This document shows, piece after piece, positions 1 through 8,772 of a stretch of 58,082 nucleotides of DNA (within the stretch, counting starts at the first letter, position 1; every line of letters starts with the position of its first letter). The stretch is from Bacillota bacterium. GTDB lineage: Bacteria; Bacillota; Dehalobacteriia; UBA4068. The DNA is taken from contig JAILCQ010000037.1 in NCBI GenBank assembly GCA_024679955.1, positions 1 to 58,082 on the forward strand, written 5' to 3'. Made by a program: the position numbers and the translations under genes. The notes under the pieces are model-generated. The model was not told the origin of the DNA. It was given only the letters and a program-made list of their open reading frames with translations, and searched no databases.

Positions 1-23
1 CCGCAATAATTTGATAGAAAGTT

Positions 24-140
<117 letters not shown>

Positions 141-149
141 AGTAAGTTT

Positions 150-182
150 AGAGCCGTCTGATCCAAGACGGCTCTATTTTTT
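150..182 (+). terminator. Intrinsic terminator of the rRNA operon
   Basis: A 10-bp perfect stem (AGAGCCGTCT at 150-159 pairing with 166-175), a 6-nt loop and a T-rich tail lie immediately after the 5S gene. Confidence 0.93.
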
Positions 183-510
183 GTCATATATTCATATAAT
201 ACTGTTGCTGATATCCTTTCGAATTTGATTGTTGCAGACTTCCTGCGGCGGTACGGCAGGATCGATATCCTCGCCCTGCGTTCGCGGTTCCGCTTTGACA
301 TCTGCTATACTATTCTTGTAAGGTGGCGAAGAAGCAAGAGGCGTATCAGACGTATTTCCGAGGTTTATGGCATTGGAAGCTTGCGTACCGTCATTTTTCT
401 GTACGTAAGCACGTATAAAGAATTATGTTTTGTATAAAGAATAATCCCATCTGCCATGCTATGGCCTGATATGGACCGCTTGTGCAGTCAATAGCGCGTC
501 TATGTGGCAA
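183..510. other. Intergenic stretch with no recognisable gene
   Basis: About 330 nt separate the rRNA terminator from the terminator of the leftward operon. A 70-codon open frame at 225-437 has no good ribosome binding site and a low-complexity Arg-rich product. I see no tRNA, riboswitch or mobile-element signature. Confidence 0.5.
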
Positions 511-546
511 CAAAAAAGGATACCCTTATTTGCCGGGTATCCTTTT
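511..546 (-). terminator. Intrinsic terminator of the acyltransferase/glycosyltransferase operon
   Basis: A 12-bp stem (AAAAGGATACCC at 514-525 with 535-546) is followed on the minus strand by a run of T residues. It lies 32 nt past the stop of the leftward gene. Confidence 0.88.
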
Positions 547-577
547 GCTGTTTGCCGTGTTTTCCGGCCCGATCCGC

Positions 578-1234
578 TTACAGCAGGCGGCGGATCTCCT
601 GCAGAGCCTTTTCCAGGGCCGCGGTGAATTGTTCCTCGTCCTGCCAATCGTCGAAATACAGCGGCGGCTGCACGGTGATGGTATTATCCTGCAGCCGTAT
701 TGGCACGAAAGGCACATGCCGGCCCTGGCGGGCATAAAAAAACTTTTCCAATAGCAGAAAGCCGCGATACAGTTCGCCGGTTTCACCCTGCTGATCATAG
801 GCCACGTCCGGATAAAGGATCAGGCTGTCTTTTTCCGCTAAAGCCTTCAGGCTTTGGCTGACGGTTTTAAAGGATTCCCGATCCCGATGCACCGGTATCG
901 CCCCCAAATCCCCGGTGATTTTGCCCATAAAGGCGGCCAGAGGCCGGGCTACCAGTTTGGCCAGGGGCAGCGGCCAGCCATAGCGTTGGGTAAACGTATA
1001 ACCGCAATAATGGGCGTAGGCGCTTTCTTTTTGGCACAGGACGGCAAGGATCCAGGGGCGGGGGTGATAGGGCAGCCAGGCCAGGGTGGCCAAAGGCCCC
1101 CGCATGTTCAAATGCCGGCAAATGAATAGGGAACCTTCCGGCGGCGCTTGCGCCGGAAGGCAGAGTTGATACTTGGGGCCGAACACCCGCACCGCTTTGC
1201 GGCAAAAGTTGACAAATTTTCCGTATTCCGTCAT
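578..1234 (-). CDS. Divergent PlsC-like acyltransferase family protein
   Basis: A 218-residue protein resembling the lysophospholipid acyltransferase superfamily in layout. The block RHLNMRGP (about residue 35) occupies the position of the catalytic HX4D motif, and LYPDVAYD occupies the position of the usual FPEGT block. The catalytic Asp is replaced by Gly, so ordinary glycerophosphate acylation is not assured. The ATG start at 1234 overlaps the stop of the upstream glycosyltransferase (ATGA), so the two are probably translationally coupled. A longer open frame upstream is only the shadow of that gene. Its substrate may be a lipid or lipid-linked sugar made by the neighbour; this is inference. 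Confidence 0.7.
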   Translation of the reverse strand: MTEYGKFVNFCRKAVRVFGPKYQLCLPAQAPPEGSLFICRHLNMRGPLATLAWLPYHPRPWILAVLCQKESAYAHYCGYTFTQRYGWPLPLAKLVARPLAAFMGKITGDLGAIPVHRDRESFKTVSQSLKALAEKDSLILYPDVAYDQQGETGELYRGFLLLEKFFYARQGRHVPFVPIRLQDNTITVQPPLYFDDWQDEEQFTAALEKALQEIRRLL

Positions 1235-2337
1235 GAGCAGGCCACCGACCGTTCCACATCCTGCTTGGCAAAAACCCAGCGGAGTTGTATCTGATAGCTG
1301 ATGATCATCAGAATAAAGTCTACGATGATTTTGATCCAGCCCACATGCAGCGGCAGCGTCCTTTCGCCGAGCCATACCAGTATCCAGGCCGCGGTCAGCT
1401 GCGCCAGCCACAGGCAATAATATCGCGGGGCCGAGCTGCGCTTTCTTCGCTGGGAATCGAAAACCCGACGGTGATTGAGCAGAAAATTGGGGATGGACGA
1501 ACAAATGCGCGCCACGCTCAAGGATATGGCCAGGCGCAAACCTGTATTGGGCATGTCGGAGAGCATGGCGTTGAGCAGCAAAAATATGCCCAGATCCACC
1601 ACGCCGCCGCATATGGCGGAAAACGCGTATTCAAACAGGCCGGACATCAGAGCGAGAAAGATCGGTTTTACATCACGAAAGGTACGAAAATGAGAACCGG
1701 CGTTATTGTCGAAATAGATGGTGGAAATCGGCACCTCCCGCAGGGCTACATTGCGCTTGCGGCAATAGATGAGCATATTGATTTCATACTCAAAACGGTT
1801 TCCCGGCAGTTCGCTGATCCAGGTCAACTGCTTGTTGGGCAAACCGCGCAAACCGGTTTGCGTATCCCTTAAACTTCCGCCGTAGAGAAAGCGGAATACC
1901 GCGCCGGATAGCCCATTGCCGAAACGGCTGCGCCAGGGCACTTCCGGCAAATCAAAATCCCGGCAACCGAGAATGATTTCGCCGGCGTCCTCCTGCAGCA
2001 GCGACTCGATATGTAAAATATCTTCAATCCGGTGCTGGCCGTCGGCGTCGGCCATGACCACGCCGCGAAAACTGTCGCAATAATGCTGCAAATAATAACG
2101 GAACCCGGTTTTTAAAGCCGCGCCCTTTCCTTGATTGGCAGGATGCCGCAATACGGTGCAAAACGCGTTTTCCTCCAGCCGGGAGAAGGTCGGTTCATAT
2201 TCCGGGGCGCTGCCGTCGTTCACGATCAGGATGCGCTTTGCGCCGGAAGCGATCAGTTGTTCTACATAATCTATCAATGCCGGGGGCGGGTTATATGCGG
2301 GAATGAGAATCGCTACGTTAAGTGCTTTATTATCCAT
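1231..2337 (-). CDS. Family 2 glycosyltransferase fused to a GtrA-like membrane domain
   Basis: A 368-residue two-part protein. Residues 1 to about 225 form a GT-A fold glycosyltransferase of the dolichol-phosphate-mannose synthase type (VAILIPAYNPP at the N-terminus, VNDGS, MADADGQH metal-binding block, DTQTGLRG). Residues from about 235 to 360 hold four hydrophobic segments of GtrA type, ending in Lys/Arg-rich residues. Such fusions move a sugar onto a polyprenyl phosphate and may help flip it. It is first in a two-gene leftward operon with a likely promoter at 2385-2412. The sugar and acceptor cannot be read from the sequence. Confidence 0.85.
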   Translation of the reverse strand: MDNKALNVAILIPAYNPPPALIDYVEQLIASGAKRILIVNDGSAPEYEPTFSRLEENAFCTVLRHPANQGKGAALKTGFRYYLQHYCDSFRGVVMADADGQHRIEDILHIESLLQEDAGEIILGCRDFDLPEVPWRSRFGNGLSGAVFRFLYGGSLRDTQTGLRGLPNKQLTWISELPGNRFEYEINMLIYCRKRNVALREVPISTIYFDNNAGSHFRTFRDVKPIFLALMSGLFEYAFSAICGGVVDLGIFLLLNAMLSDMPNTGLRLAISLSVARICSSIPNFLLNHRRVFDSQRRKRSSAPRYYCLWLAQLTAAWILVWLGERTLPLHVGWIKIIVDFILMIISYQIQLRWVFAKQDVERSVACS

Positions 2338-2384
2338 AATGCCTCAGCTTAAAATAAGAATCGAACTATAAACCCTCACCTTAA

Positions 2385-2412
2385 AGTATACCATAATTTT
2401 GCTTGAAATCAA
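2385..2412 (-). promoter_or_regulatory. Probable sigma-A promoter for the glycosyltransferase operon
   Basis: On the minus strand TTGATT (2407-2412) and TATACT (2385-2390) are separated by 16 nt, about 50 nt upstream of the glycosyltransferase ATG. Confidence 0.5.
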
Positions 2413-2579
2413 TGGACGGGAGAATAAAACCTATAGTCCCTCAAATTCATGCAAGAATTTGCATATTGCCAAAGGCCGCGTTCCTCTAGGCCGGCAGCGC
2501 CGCCGCCTCCGGCGATCCCGGCGGCAAAATAAAAGTTCAGCGCCGGGCCGCCTAAGGTCACAGAAAGTCATTTCTTCTA

Positions 2580-2609
2580 TTGACAATGGATTGTAGATTC
2601 TCATATAAT
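2580..2609 (+). promoter_or_regulatory. Strong sigma-A promoter of the glycine cleavage operon
   Basis: Consensus TTGACA (2580-2585) and consensus TATAAT (2604-2609) are 18 nt apart. Transcription should start near 2616, leaving a leader of about 110 nt before gcvT. Confidence 0.85.
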
Positions 2610-2615
2610 TAAAAA

Positions 2616-2725
2616 AACCTATACTTTTCAGCCTGTTTTGGAAAACGGATTGGCAGGTAGGCATGGCTGAGCACAAGGCGCATTGCCAACAATGCGCTTT
2701 TTTCGCGAAGGGAGTGAGCATCCTT
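2616..2725 (+). promoter_or_regulatory. gcvT leader with attenuator hairpin
   Basis: The leader can fold into an upstream hairpin (TCAGCC at 2628-2633 with GGCTGA at 2665-2670, inner CCTG/CAGG pairing). This is followed by an intrinsic terminator: GCGCATTG (2678-2685), loop CCAA, CAATGCGC (2690-2697), then six T. The terminator ends only about 22 nt before the gcvT ATG, so it must be conditional or leaky. The glycine riboswitch consensus is not recognisable here. The ligand or factor is unknown. Confidence 0.6.
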
Positions 2726-3811
2726 ATGGAAGCAAAAACGCCGCTTTATGATTGTCACGCGGCATTGAAAGGAAAAATCGTGCCTTTTGCCGGCTATCTT
2801 TTGCCGGTGCAATATCCCGCCGGCGTCATTGCCGAGCATATGGCGGTGCGTCAGGCCGCCGGTTTGTTCGACGTATCCCATATGGGCGAAGTGACTTATA
2901 CGGGCAAAGACGCGCTGGCCAATTTGAATCATCTTTTGACCAACGATTTTACCAATTTGGCGGAAGGCCGGGTCCGTTACAGCCCCATGTGCAGGGAAGA
3001 CGGCGGCATCTTAGACGATTTGCTGGTGTACCGCCGTGGGCCGGAATCCTTTTTGGTGGTGGTCAACGCCGGCAACCGGCATAAGGACGTAGCCTGGATG
3101 CAGGCGCATGTATTCGGCGATGTGGAATTTGCCGATATTTCCGACCAGGTTGCACAAATCGCCCTGCAAGGCCCCAAATCCGACGATATTTTGCGGAAAT
3201 TGACCGACGCTGACAATATTCCCCAGAAGTATTACAGCTTCCGGGAAAACGTGCCGGTGGCCGGTATCTCTTGCCTGGTTTCGCAAACCGGATATACCGG
3301 GGAAAAAGGCTATGAAATCTATGTGGAAAACCAATATGCCCCCCAATTGTGGAATGAATTGTTAGCCGCCGGTAAAGAATATGGTTTGTTGCCTTGCGGC
3401 CTGGGGGCCAGGGATACCCTGCGTCTGGAGGCGGCCATGCCCTTGTATGGCCATGAAATGGACGAAACCGTGGATCCTTTGGAAACGGGTCTGGATTTTG
3501 CCGTCAAACTGGATAAAGATTTTATCGGCCGGGACGCCATCCTGGCCAAAGGCGCGCCTAGGCGGAAACGGGTGGGGCTGAAAGTCACCGGCCGCGGCAT
3601 CGTCCGGGAACATCAGCCGGTATTCGCCGGCGATACCAATATCGGCTACACCACCTCCGGCACCCATTTGCCGTATTTAAACGGCGCATACGCCATGGCC
3701 CTGCTGGACGCCGCTTACAGCGAAACCGGCCGTCCGGTCACGGTGGAGGTGCGGGGACGCCGGGTGGAGGCGGAAATCGTGCCCCTGCCTCTGTACAGCC
3801 GCGGCAAATAG
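2726..3811 (+). CDS. gcvT: Aminomethyltransferase, T-protein of the glycine cleavage system
   Basis: The 361-residue protein carries T-protein hallmarks: an N-terminal TPLYDCHAALKGKIVPFAGY, LFDVSHMGEV, RYSPMCREDGGILDDLLVYR, and YTGEKGYEIYV in the second half. It transfers the methylene group from aminomethyl-lipoyl GcvH to tetrahydrofolate, releasing ammonia. The ATG at 2726 is preferred over upstream starts because it follows AAGGGAG and aligns with known N-termini; the earlier frame runs through the leader terminator. It is first gene of a five-gene operon in pathway order. Length is normal for the family. Confidence 0.97.
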   Translation: MEAKTPLYDCHAALKGKIVPFAGYLLPVQYPAGVIAEHMAVRQAAGLFDVSHMGEVTYTGKDALANLNHLLTNDFTNLAEGRVRYSPMCREDGGILDDLLVYRRGPESFLVVVNAGNRHKDVAWMQAHVFGDVEFADISDQVAQIALQGPKSDDILRKLTDADNIPQKYYSFRENVPVAGISCLVSQTGYTGEKGYEIYVENQYAPQLWNELLAAGKEYGLLPCGLGARDTLRLEAAMPLYGHEMDETVDPLETGLDFAVKLDKDFIGRDAILAKGAPRRKRVGLKVTGRGIVREHQPVFAGDTNIGYTTSGTHLPYLNGAYAMALLDAAYSETGRPVTVEVRGRRVEAEIVPLPLYSRGK

Positions 3812-3906
3812 GCGTATCCTTTCGCCTGTGAATTTTGACAAACCGGGCGGCCTATCCGCGCCGCCATAGGAAACGAATATATATAATAATCGAGGAGGAA
3901 ACGACA

Positions 3907-4296
3907 ATGCAAATTCCACAGGATCTGCAATACACCAAAACGCATGAATGGGTCAAATTCAACGAAGACGGCAGCAAAGCCAAAGTAGGGATCACCGATT
4001 TTGCCCAAAATCAAATGGGGGATATCGTCTTTATCACCCTGCCGGAGGTAGGCGACAGCGTAGCGGCGGAAGATACCCTTACCGATTTTGAATCGGTAAA
4101 AGCGGTTTCCGATATTTACAGCCCGGTCAGCGGCGATATTTGCGCCGTCAATGAAGACTTGGCCGACGCGCCGGAGCTGCTGAACAGCGATCCCTATGCC
4201 GCTTGGATCGTGGAACTGGAAAACCTGGGCGAAACGGCGGAATTGCTTTCCGCCGCTGCCTACCAGGCATATTGCCAGGAGCAAGAGGAGGCTTAA
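3907..4296 (+). CDS. gcvH: Glycine cleavage system H protein (lipoyl carrier)
   Basis: A 129-residue lipoyl-domain protein. Lys65 in ESVKAVSD is the lipoylation site, and KTHEWVKF near the N-terminus and the GDIVFITLPEVGD block are typical. It shuttles the aminomethyl group from GcvP to GcvT and then to Lpd. The ATG follows GAGGAGG at good spacing; a longer open frame upstream lacks a binding site. It lies 95 nt after gcvT and is followed 1 nt later by the gcvPA start. Confidence 0.97.
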   Translation: MQIPQDLQYTKTHEWVKFNEDGSKAKVGITDFAQNQMGDIVFITLPEVGDSVAAEDTLTDFESVKAVSDIYSPVSGDICAVNEDLADAPELLNSDPYAAWIVELENLGETAELLSAAAYQAYCQEQEEA

Positions 4297-4297
4297 T

Positions 4298-5617
4298 ATG
4301 GGCGGTTATTTACCGGTGGATCCGGCCAGCCAGCGGCAAATGCTGGCGGCGCTGGGGCTATCCTCCGCAGAAGAACTCTTTGCCGACGTGCCCCGGGAAA
4401 TGCTGATGAAACAGGTGGATATTCCCCAGGGACAAAGCGAAATGGAAACGGAAAAGGCCATGCGGCAAATGGCGGGCAAAAACAAAGTTTTTGCCTCGGT
4501 TTTCCGCGGCGCCGGCGCCTATCGCCATTATATCCCGGCCATCGTCAAAAACGTGACGGCCAAGGAAGAATTCGTCACCGCCTACACGCCCTATCAGGCG
4601 GAAATCAGCCAGGGCATACTGCAGGCCATCTATGAATATCAAACCATGATTTGCCGCCTCACCGGCATGGACGCCGCCAACGCTTCCGTGTATGACGGGG
4701 CCACGGCCGCCGCCGAGGCTTTGGCCATGTGCTGGGACAAGAAAAAGCCCCTGGCCATCGTGGCGGCTTCCGCGCCGCCTCAGGTGATACAGGTTTGTCA
4801 AACCTATTGCTTCGGCTCCGGTATGGAGCTGGCGATCGCGCCCTTGCGCAACGGCCTGGTGGATAAAAAGGCACTTCGCCAACTGCTGCAGGATCGTCCT
4901 GCCGCCTGTTTTTATTTGCAGCAGCCCAATTATTTCGGTTTGATCGAGGACGCCGCCGGCATTGCCGAGATCGTCCGCGAGCATAAGACAAAGCTGATCA
5001 TGGGCGTCAATCCGGTGGCGGCGGCGCTGCTGCAGACCCCCGGCGAAATAGGCGCAGATATCGCCGTAGGCGAAGGCCAGCCCCTGGGCATGCCCTTGAG
5101 CTTCGGCGGACCCTATCTGGGTTTTATGGCGGCCAACAAAGCCATGATGCGCAAATTGCCCGGCCGTATCGTGGGCGAAACCACGGACAACCGGGGCAAC
5201 CGGGCCTTTGTGCTGACGCTGCAAGCCAGAGAACAGCATATCCGCCGGGAGAAAGCCTCTTCCAATATTTGTTCCAATCAGGCGCTTTGCGCTTTGACCG
5301 CCTCCGTATATATGGCGGCTATGGGTCCGGCAGGGCTGCGGCAGGCCGCGTCCTTAAGCGTGGCGGCCGCTCATCGTCTGGCGGAGGGGCTTTGCGCCAT
5401 TCCCGGCTTCTCTCTGCGTTATAAAAGCCCCTTTTTCCATGAATTTGTCACCGAATGTCCCGTGACCCCGGCGTATCTGGAAGAACGTTTGGCGGAACGG
5501 GGCATTCTGAGCGGATTGCCCCTGGAGGATGGGGGCATGCTGTGGTGCGCCACGGAAATGAACGACCAGGCGCAAATCGACGCCCTGCTGCAAGCGGTAC
5601 GGGAGGTGACGGTATGA
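4298..5617 (+). CDS. gcvPA: Glycine dehydrogenase (decarboxylating) subunit 1
   Basis: A 439-residue N-terminal half of the split P-protein, the usual arrangement in Bacillota. Typical segments include FRGAGAYRHYIPA, TAYTPYQAEISQG, YDGATAAAEA and SNICSNQAL near the C-terminal third. With GcvPB it decarboxylates glycine using pyridoxal phosphate; this subunit has no PLP lysine. The start is the ATG after AAGAGGAGGCTTAAT. Its stop overlaps the gcvPB start (ATGA), consistent with a 1:1 complex. Confidence 0.96.
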   Translation: MGGYLPVDPASQRQMLAALGLSSAEELFADVPREMLMKQVDIPQGQSEMETEKAMRQMAGKNKVFASVFRGAGAYRHYIPAIVKNVTAKEEFVTAYTPYQAEISQGILQAIYEYQTMICRLTGMDAANASVYDGATAAAEALAMCWDKKKPLAIVAASAPPQVIQVCQTYCFGSGMELAIAPLRNGLVDKKALRQLLQDRPAACFYLQQPNYFGLIEDAAGIAEIVREHKTKLIMGVNPVAAALLQTPGEIGADIAVGEGQPLGMPLSFGGPYLGFMAANKAMMRKLPGRIVGETTDNRGNRAFVLTLQAREQHIRREKASSNICSNQALCALTASVYMAAMGPAGLRQAASLSVAAAHRLAEGLCAIPGFSLRYKSPFFHEFVTECPVTPAYLEERLAERGILSGLPLEDGGMLWCATEMNDQAQIDALLQAVREVTV

Positions 5618-7053
5618 CTATGCTGATTTTTGAACGCAGCGGCCAGGGCCGCCGCTTGAGCCTGCTGCCGGAGACGCCGGTGGATGTGGAACAGTATATT
5701 CCCGGCGAATGCCTGCGCCGGCAGGATCTGGATTTGCCCCAGCTTTCGGAAAACGATATCAGCCGTCATTATACCGAATTGGCCAAACGCAGCCATGGCG
5801 TGAACGACGGTTTTTATCCGCTGGGCTCCTGCACCATGAAATACAATCCCAAATTGAATGAAGAGATGGCGGCTTCCGCCGGTTTTTGCGATATACATCC
5901 TTTGCAGCCTCTGGACACCGTGCAGGGTTGCCTGCAGGTGATGGCCGACGCCCAAAAATACCTGGCGGAAATCACCGGCATGGACGCGGTCAGCCTGCAA
6001 CCGGGGGCCGGCGCCCACGGGGAATTCACCGGCCTGCTTTTGATCAAAGCCTATTTGCGCAGCCTGGGGCAGGACGGCAGAACGAAAATCATCGTCCCTG
6101 ATTCCGCCCATGGCACCAATCCGGCTTCCGCCGCAATGGCCGGGTTCAGCGTGATCAACGTGCCTTCCGATCCGCAAGGCGATGTGGATCTGGCGGCGCT
6201 GAAGGAAGCGGTAGGCGAGGATACGGCGGCTTTGATGCTGACCAATCCCAATACCCTGGGCCGCTTCGATAAAAATATTTTGCAGATCACCCAAATCGTC
6301 CATGCTGCCGGCGGTTTATGCTACTACGACGGAGCCAATTTAAACGCCGTGGTGGGCCTGGTGCGTCCTGGCGATATGGGCTTTGATGTGGTGCATCTGA
6401 ATCTGCACAAAACCTTTTCCACGCCCCATGGCGGCGGCGGGCCCGGTTCCGGCCCGGTGGGCTGCAAAAGCTTTTTGGCGCCTTTCCTGCCGGGGCCTTT
6501 GGCCGCGGAAGAACCCGGCGGCAGCTATGGCTGGCATTTGCCGGTGCAATGCATCGGCGCGGTCAAAGCCTTTTACGGCAATTTCCTGGTGGCGGTGAAA
6601 GCCCTGTCCTATATCCTGACCTTGGGGGCGGACGGTTTGGCCGCCGCCGCTACCCAGGCGGTATTGAACGCCAATTATTTGATGAAACAGCTGAGCGGCA
6701 GTTATGATATGGCCTGCGACGGTTTATGCATGCATGAGTTCGTTATGTCTTTGGAAAAACTCAAGCAGGAAACCGGCGTTTCCGCCATGGATGTAGCGAA
6801 AGCGATTTTGGATTGCCATATGTATCCGCCCACCATGTATTTCCCGCTGATCGTGCACGAAGCCTTGATGGTGGAGCCGACGGAAACCGAATCCAAAGAA
6901 ACTTTGGATCAGGCAGCCCAGGCCTATCTGGAAATTTACCGCCGGGCCTTCAGCGACCCCGAATCCCTGCACAATGCCCCCTGCGGCACTGTGATCGGCA
7001 GGGTGGACGAGGTGGGGGCGGCCCGGAATCCCCGCTTGAAGTACGGCGATTGA
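5614..7053 (+). CDS. gcvPB: Glycine dehydrogenase (decarboxylating) subunit 2
   Basis: A 479-residue PLP-binding half of the split P-protein. Lys266 in HLNLHKTFSTPHGGGGPG is the Schiff-base lysine; FYPLGSCTMKYNPK and SLQPGAGAHGEF are conserved family blocks. The ATG at 5614 overlaps the gcvPA stop; a much longer upstream frame only shadows gcvPA. A GC-rich hairpin follows at 7073-7102, between this gene and lpd. Confidence 0.96.
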   Translation: MTMLIFERSGQGRRLSLLPETPVDVEQYIPGECLRRQDLDLPQLSENDISRHYTELAKRSHGVNDGFYPLGSCTMKYNPKLNEEMAASAGFCDIHPLQPLDTVQGCLQVMADAQKYLAEITGMDAVSLQPGAGAHGEFTGLLLIKAYLRSLGQDGRTKIIVPDSAHGTNPASAAMAGFSVINVPSDPQGDVDLAALKEAVGEDTAALMLTNPNTLGRFDKNILQITQIVHAAGGLCYYDGANLNAVVGLVRPGDMGFDVVHLNLHKTFSTPHGGGGPGSGPVGCKSFLAPFLPGPLAAEEPGGSYGWHLPVQCIGAVKAFYGNFLVAVKALSYILTLGADGLAAAATQAVLNANYLMKQLSGSYDMACDGLCMHEFVMSLEKLKQETGVSAMDVAKAILDCHMYPPTMYFPLIVHEALMVEPTETESKETLDQAAQAYLEIYRRAFSDPESLHNAPCGTVIGRVDEVGAARNPRLKYGD

Positions 7054-7072
7054 TGAAAAATGGCTTTTGTCC

Positions 7073-7102
7073 AAAGGGCCGTCCGTTCCGGGACGGCCCT
7101 TT
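7073..7102 (+). terminator. GC-rich hairpin between gcvPB and lpd
   Basis: A perfect 12-bp stem (AAAGGGCCGTCC at 7073-7084 with 7091-7102) and 6-nt loop, followed only by TTTG, so termination would be weak. It could cut down lpd transcription or protect the 3' end of the upstream message. Confidence 0.45.
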
Positions 7103-7171
7103 GCCGCAGAAAGGAAGCCTGTGCGCAAAAAGCCTATGCGGCAAGCAGGCATAGGCGGAAAGGAAGCTGAA

Positions 7172-8566
7172 ATGGAAAAATTTGATTTGATGGTGATCGG
7201 CGGCGGTCCCGGCGGCTATACGGCGGCCATACAGGCCGCCCGGCAAGGTATGAAAGCGGCTCTGGCCGAGGAAGCTTTTTTAGGCGGAACCTGCCTGAAC
7301 CGGGGCTGCATCCCCACCAAGGCCCTGCTGCATGCCGGCGAAGCGCTGCAAAGCATGAGCCGCTGCGGTGAATTGGGCTTGCACTGCGACAATGCCAGCT
7401 TCGATTTTGCCGCCGTACACCGGCGCAAAGACAGCGTGGTGGAGGAACTTCGGCAAGGGATCGGCGCTTTGCTCCAGGCCAACGGCGTGACCGTATATCC
7501 CTGCCATGCCCGCATCGCCGCTCCCGGCCTGACGGCGGTGGCGGATGGGGAAGTGGCGGCGGATAAGATACTCATCGCCACCGGCTCCGCCCCGGCCGCT
7601 TTGCCTTTGCCCGGCGCGGATCATCCCCTGATATGGAACAGCGACGACGTGTTAAGCGGCGAAAAGCCTTTTCCCCGCCGGCTGATCATCGTCGGCGGCG
7701 GCGTCATCGGCGTGGAATTCGCCACGTTTTTCAGCGATTTTGGCGCACAGGTGACCATCGTGGAAAGCCTGCCGCGCATTTTAGCCAATTTTGATAAATC
7801 CATCAGCCAGAATCTCAGCGCCATCCTGAAAAAACAGGGCGTTACCATTTATACGGACGCCCAAGTGCAGGGATTTTCCGGCAATGCGGAAGAGATATGC
7901 TGCCGTTTTACCGCCAAGGAACAAGTCCAGGATTGCACGGCGGACGCCGTGGTGCTGGCCGTAGGCCGCCGGGCGGTAGTGGAAGATGTACTGGCGGCGG
8001 ATATGCGGCTGGAGCTGCGGCAGGGCAGGATCGTTACCGATGAAAACTATCAAACCTCTCTGCCCGGCATATACGCCATCGGCGACGTGCGTTTCGGTTC
8101 CAGCCAATTGGCCCATGGGGCCGCCGCCGAGGCGGTGAACATGGTCAGATTGACTGCGGGCAAGCCGGCCCCCCACGCTTTAGAGCATATTCCTTCCTGC
8201 GTCTATTGCCGGCCGGAAATCGCCGCCGTGGGCCTCACGCCGGAGCAGGCCAAGGCCCAAGGACTGGCTACGGTCAGCGGCAAATATCTGATGAGCGGCA
8301 ACGGCAAGACCCGCATCGCCGGCGGCGAAAGAGGCTTTGTGCAGGTGACGGCGGAGGCAGGCAGCGGCCGTCTGCTGGGTGCGCAGTTGATGTGCGAACG
8401 GGCCACGGATATGATTTTCGGCCTGACTGCCGCCATCGTCAACCAACTCACCGTGGAACAGGCTTTGGCCGCCGTTTATCCCCATCCCACCTTCAGCGAG
8501 GGGATAGACGAAGCCCTGGGGGATATCCTTGGCTGCGCTACCCATATATTGCCCAAACGGCGCTGA
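7172..8566 (+). CDS. lpdA: Dihydrolipoyl dehydrogenase (L-protein)
   Basis: A 464-residue flavoprotein of the pyridine nucleotide-disulfide family. It shows an N-terminal FAD motif (VIGGGPGGYTAA), the redox pair Cys41-X4-Cys46 in GGTCLNRGCIPTK, an NAD-binding VGGGVIGVEF block, YAIGDV, and the C-terminal YPHPTFSE with the catalytic His. It reoxidises dihydrolipoyl GcvH with NAD+. The ATG at 7172 has GGAAAGGAAG upstream. As the only lipoamide enzyme in the operon it serves glycine cleavage, though it could be shared. Confidence 0.95.
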   Translation: MEKFDLMVIGGGPGGYTAAIQAARQGMKAALAEEAFLGGTCLNRGCIPTKALLHAGEALQSMSRCGELGLHCDNASFDFAAVHRRKDSVVEELRQGIGALLQANGVTVYPCHARIAAPGLTAVADGEVAADKILIATGSAPAALPLPGADHPLIWNSDDVLSGEKPFPRRLIIVGGGVIGVEFATFFSDFGAQVTIVESLPRILANFDKSISQNLSAILKKQGVTIYTDAQVQGFSGNAEEICCRFTAKEQVQDCTADAVVLAVGRRAVVEDVLAADMRLELRQGRIVTDENYQTSLPGIYAIGDVRFGSSQLAHGAAAEAVNMVRLTAGKPAPHALEHIPSCVYCRPEIAAVGLTPEQAKAQGLATVSGKYLMSGNGKTRIAGGERGFVQVTAEAGSGRLLGAQLMCERATDMIFGLTAAIVNQLTVEQALAAVYPHPTFSEGIDEALGDILGCATHILPKRR

Positions 8567-8694
8567 AAACCGTTTATCGGGCGCAGCCTTCCGAAAAACT
8601 GCCGCCGCCGGAGTTTCCCTGCCGGTATCTGCCGGTTTTCTGAGAATTGGACGTCCCATACTTTGCGTTTCACCGTTTGCGTTGTATAAAAGGA

Positions 8695-8726
8695 AACACA
8701 GGCCCGGCTTTCGCCGGGCCTGTGTT
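8695..8726. terminator. Bidirectional terminator between lpd and the cobalamin operon
   Basis: A 14-bp stem (AACACAGGCCCGGC at 8695-8708 with 8713-8726) with a 4-nt loop sits between the convergent ends of the glycine cleavage and cobalamin operons. The minus-strand side is followed by TTCCTTTT. Confidence 0.75.
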
Positions 8727-8772
8727 ATGCCATTTGCCTATCCGGTGGTTTCGCCGCGGGCGGACGCTGAAT

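Noticed and set aside
225-437. Open frame of 70 codons after the rRNA terminator
   Set aside because: No ribosome binding site, Arg-rich low-complexity product and no recognisable motif.
1235-1612. Upstream extension of the acyltransferase-like frame
   Set aside because: It overlaps the glycosyltransferase reading frame entirely, and ATG 1234 overlapping the stop is the typical coupled start.
2400-2720. Glycine riboswitch upstream of gcvT
   Set aside because: The conserved aptamer core and tandem arrangement are not found; the leader is also too short after the promoter at 2580.
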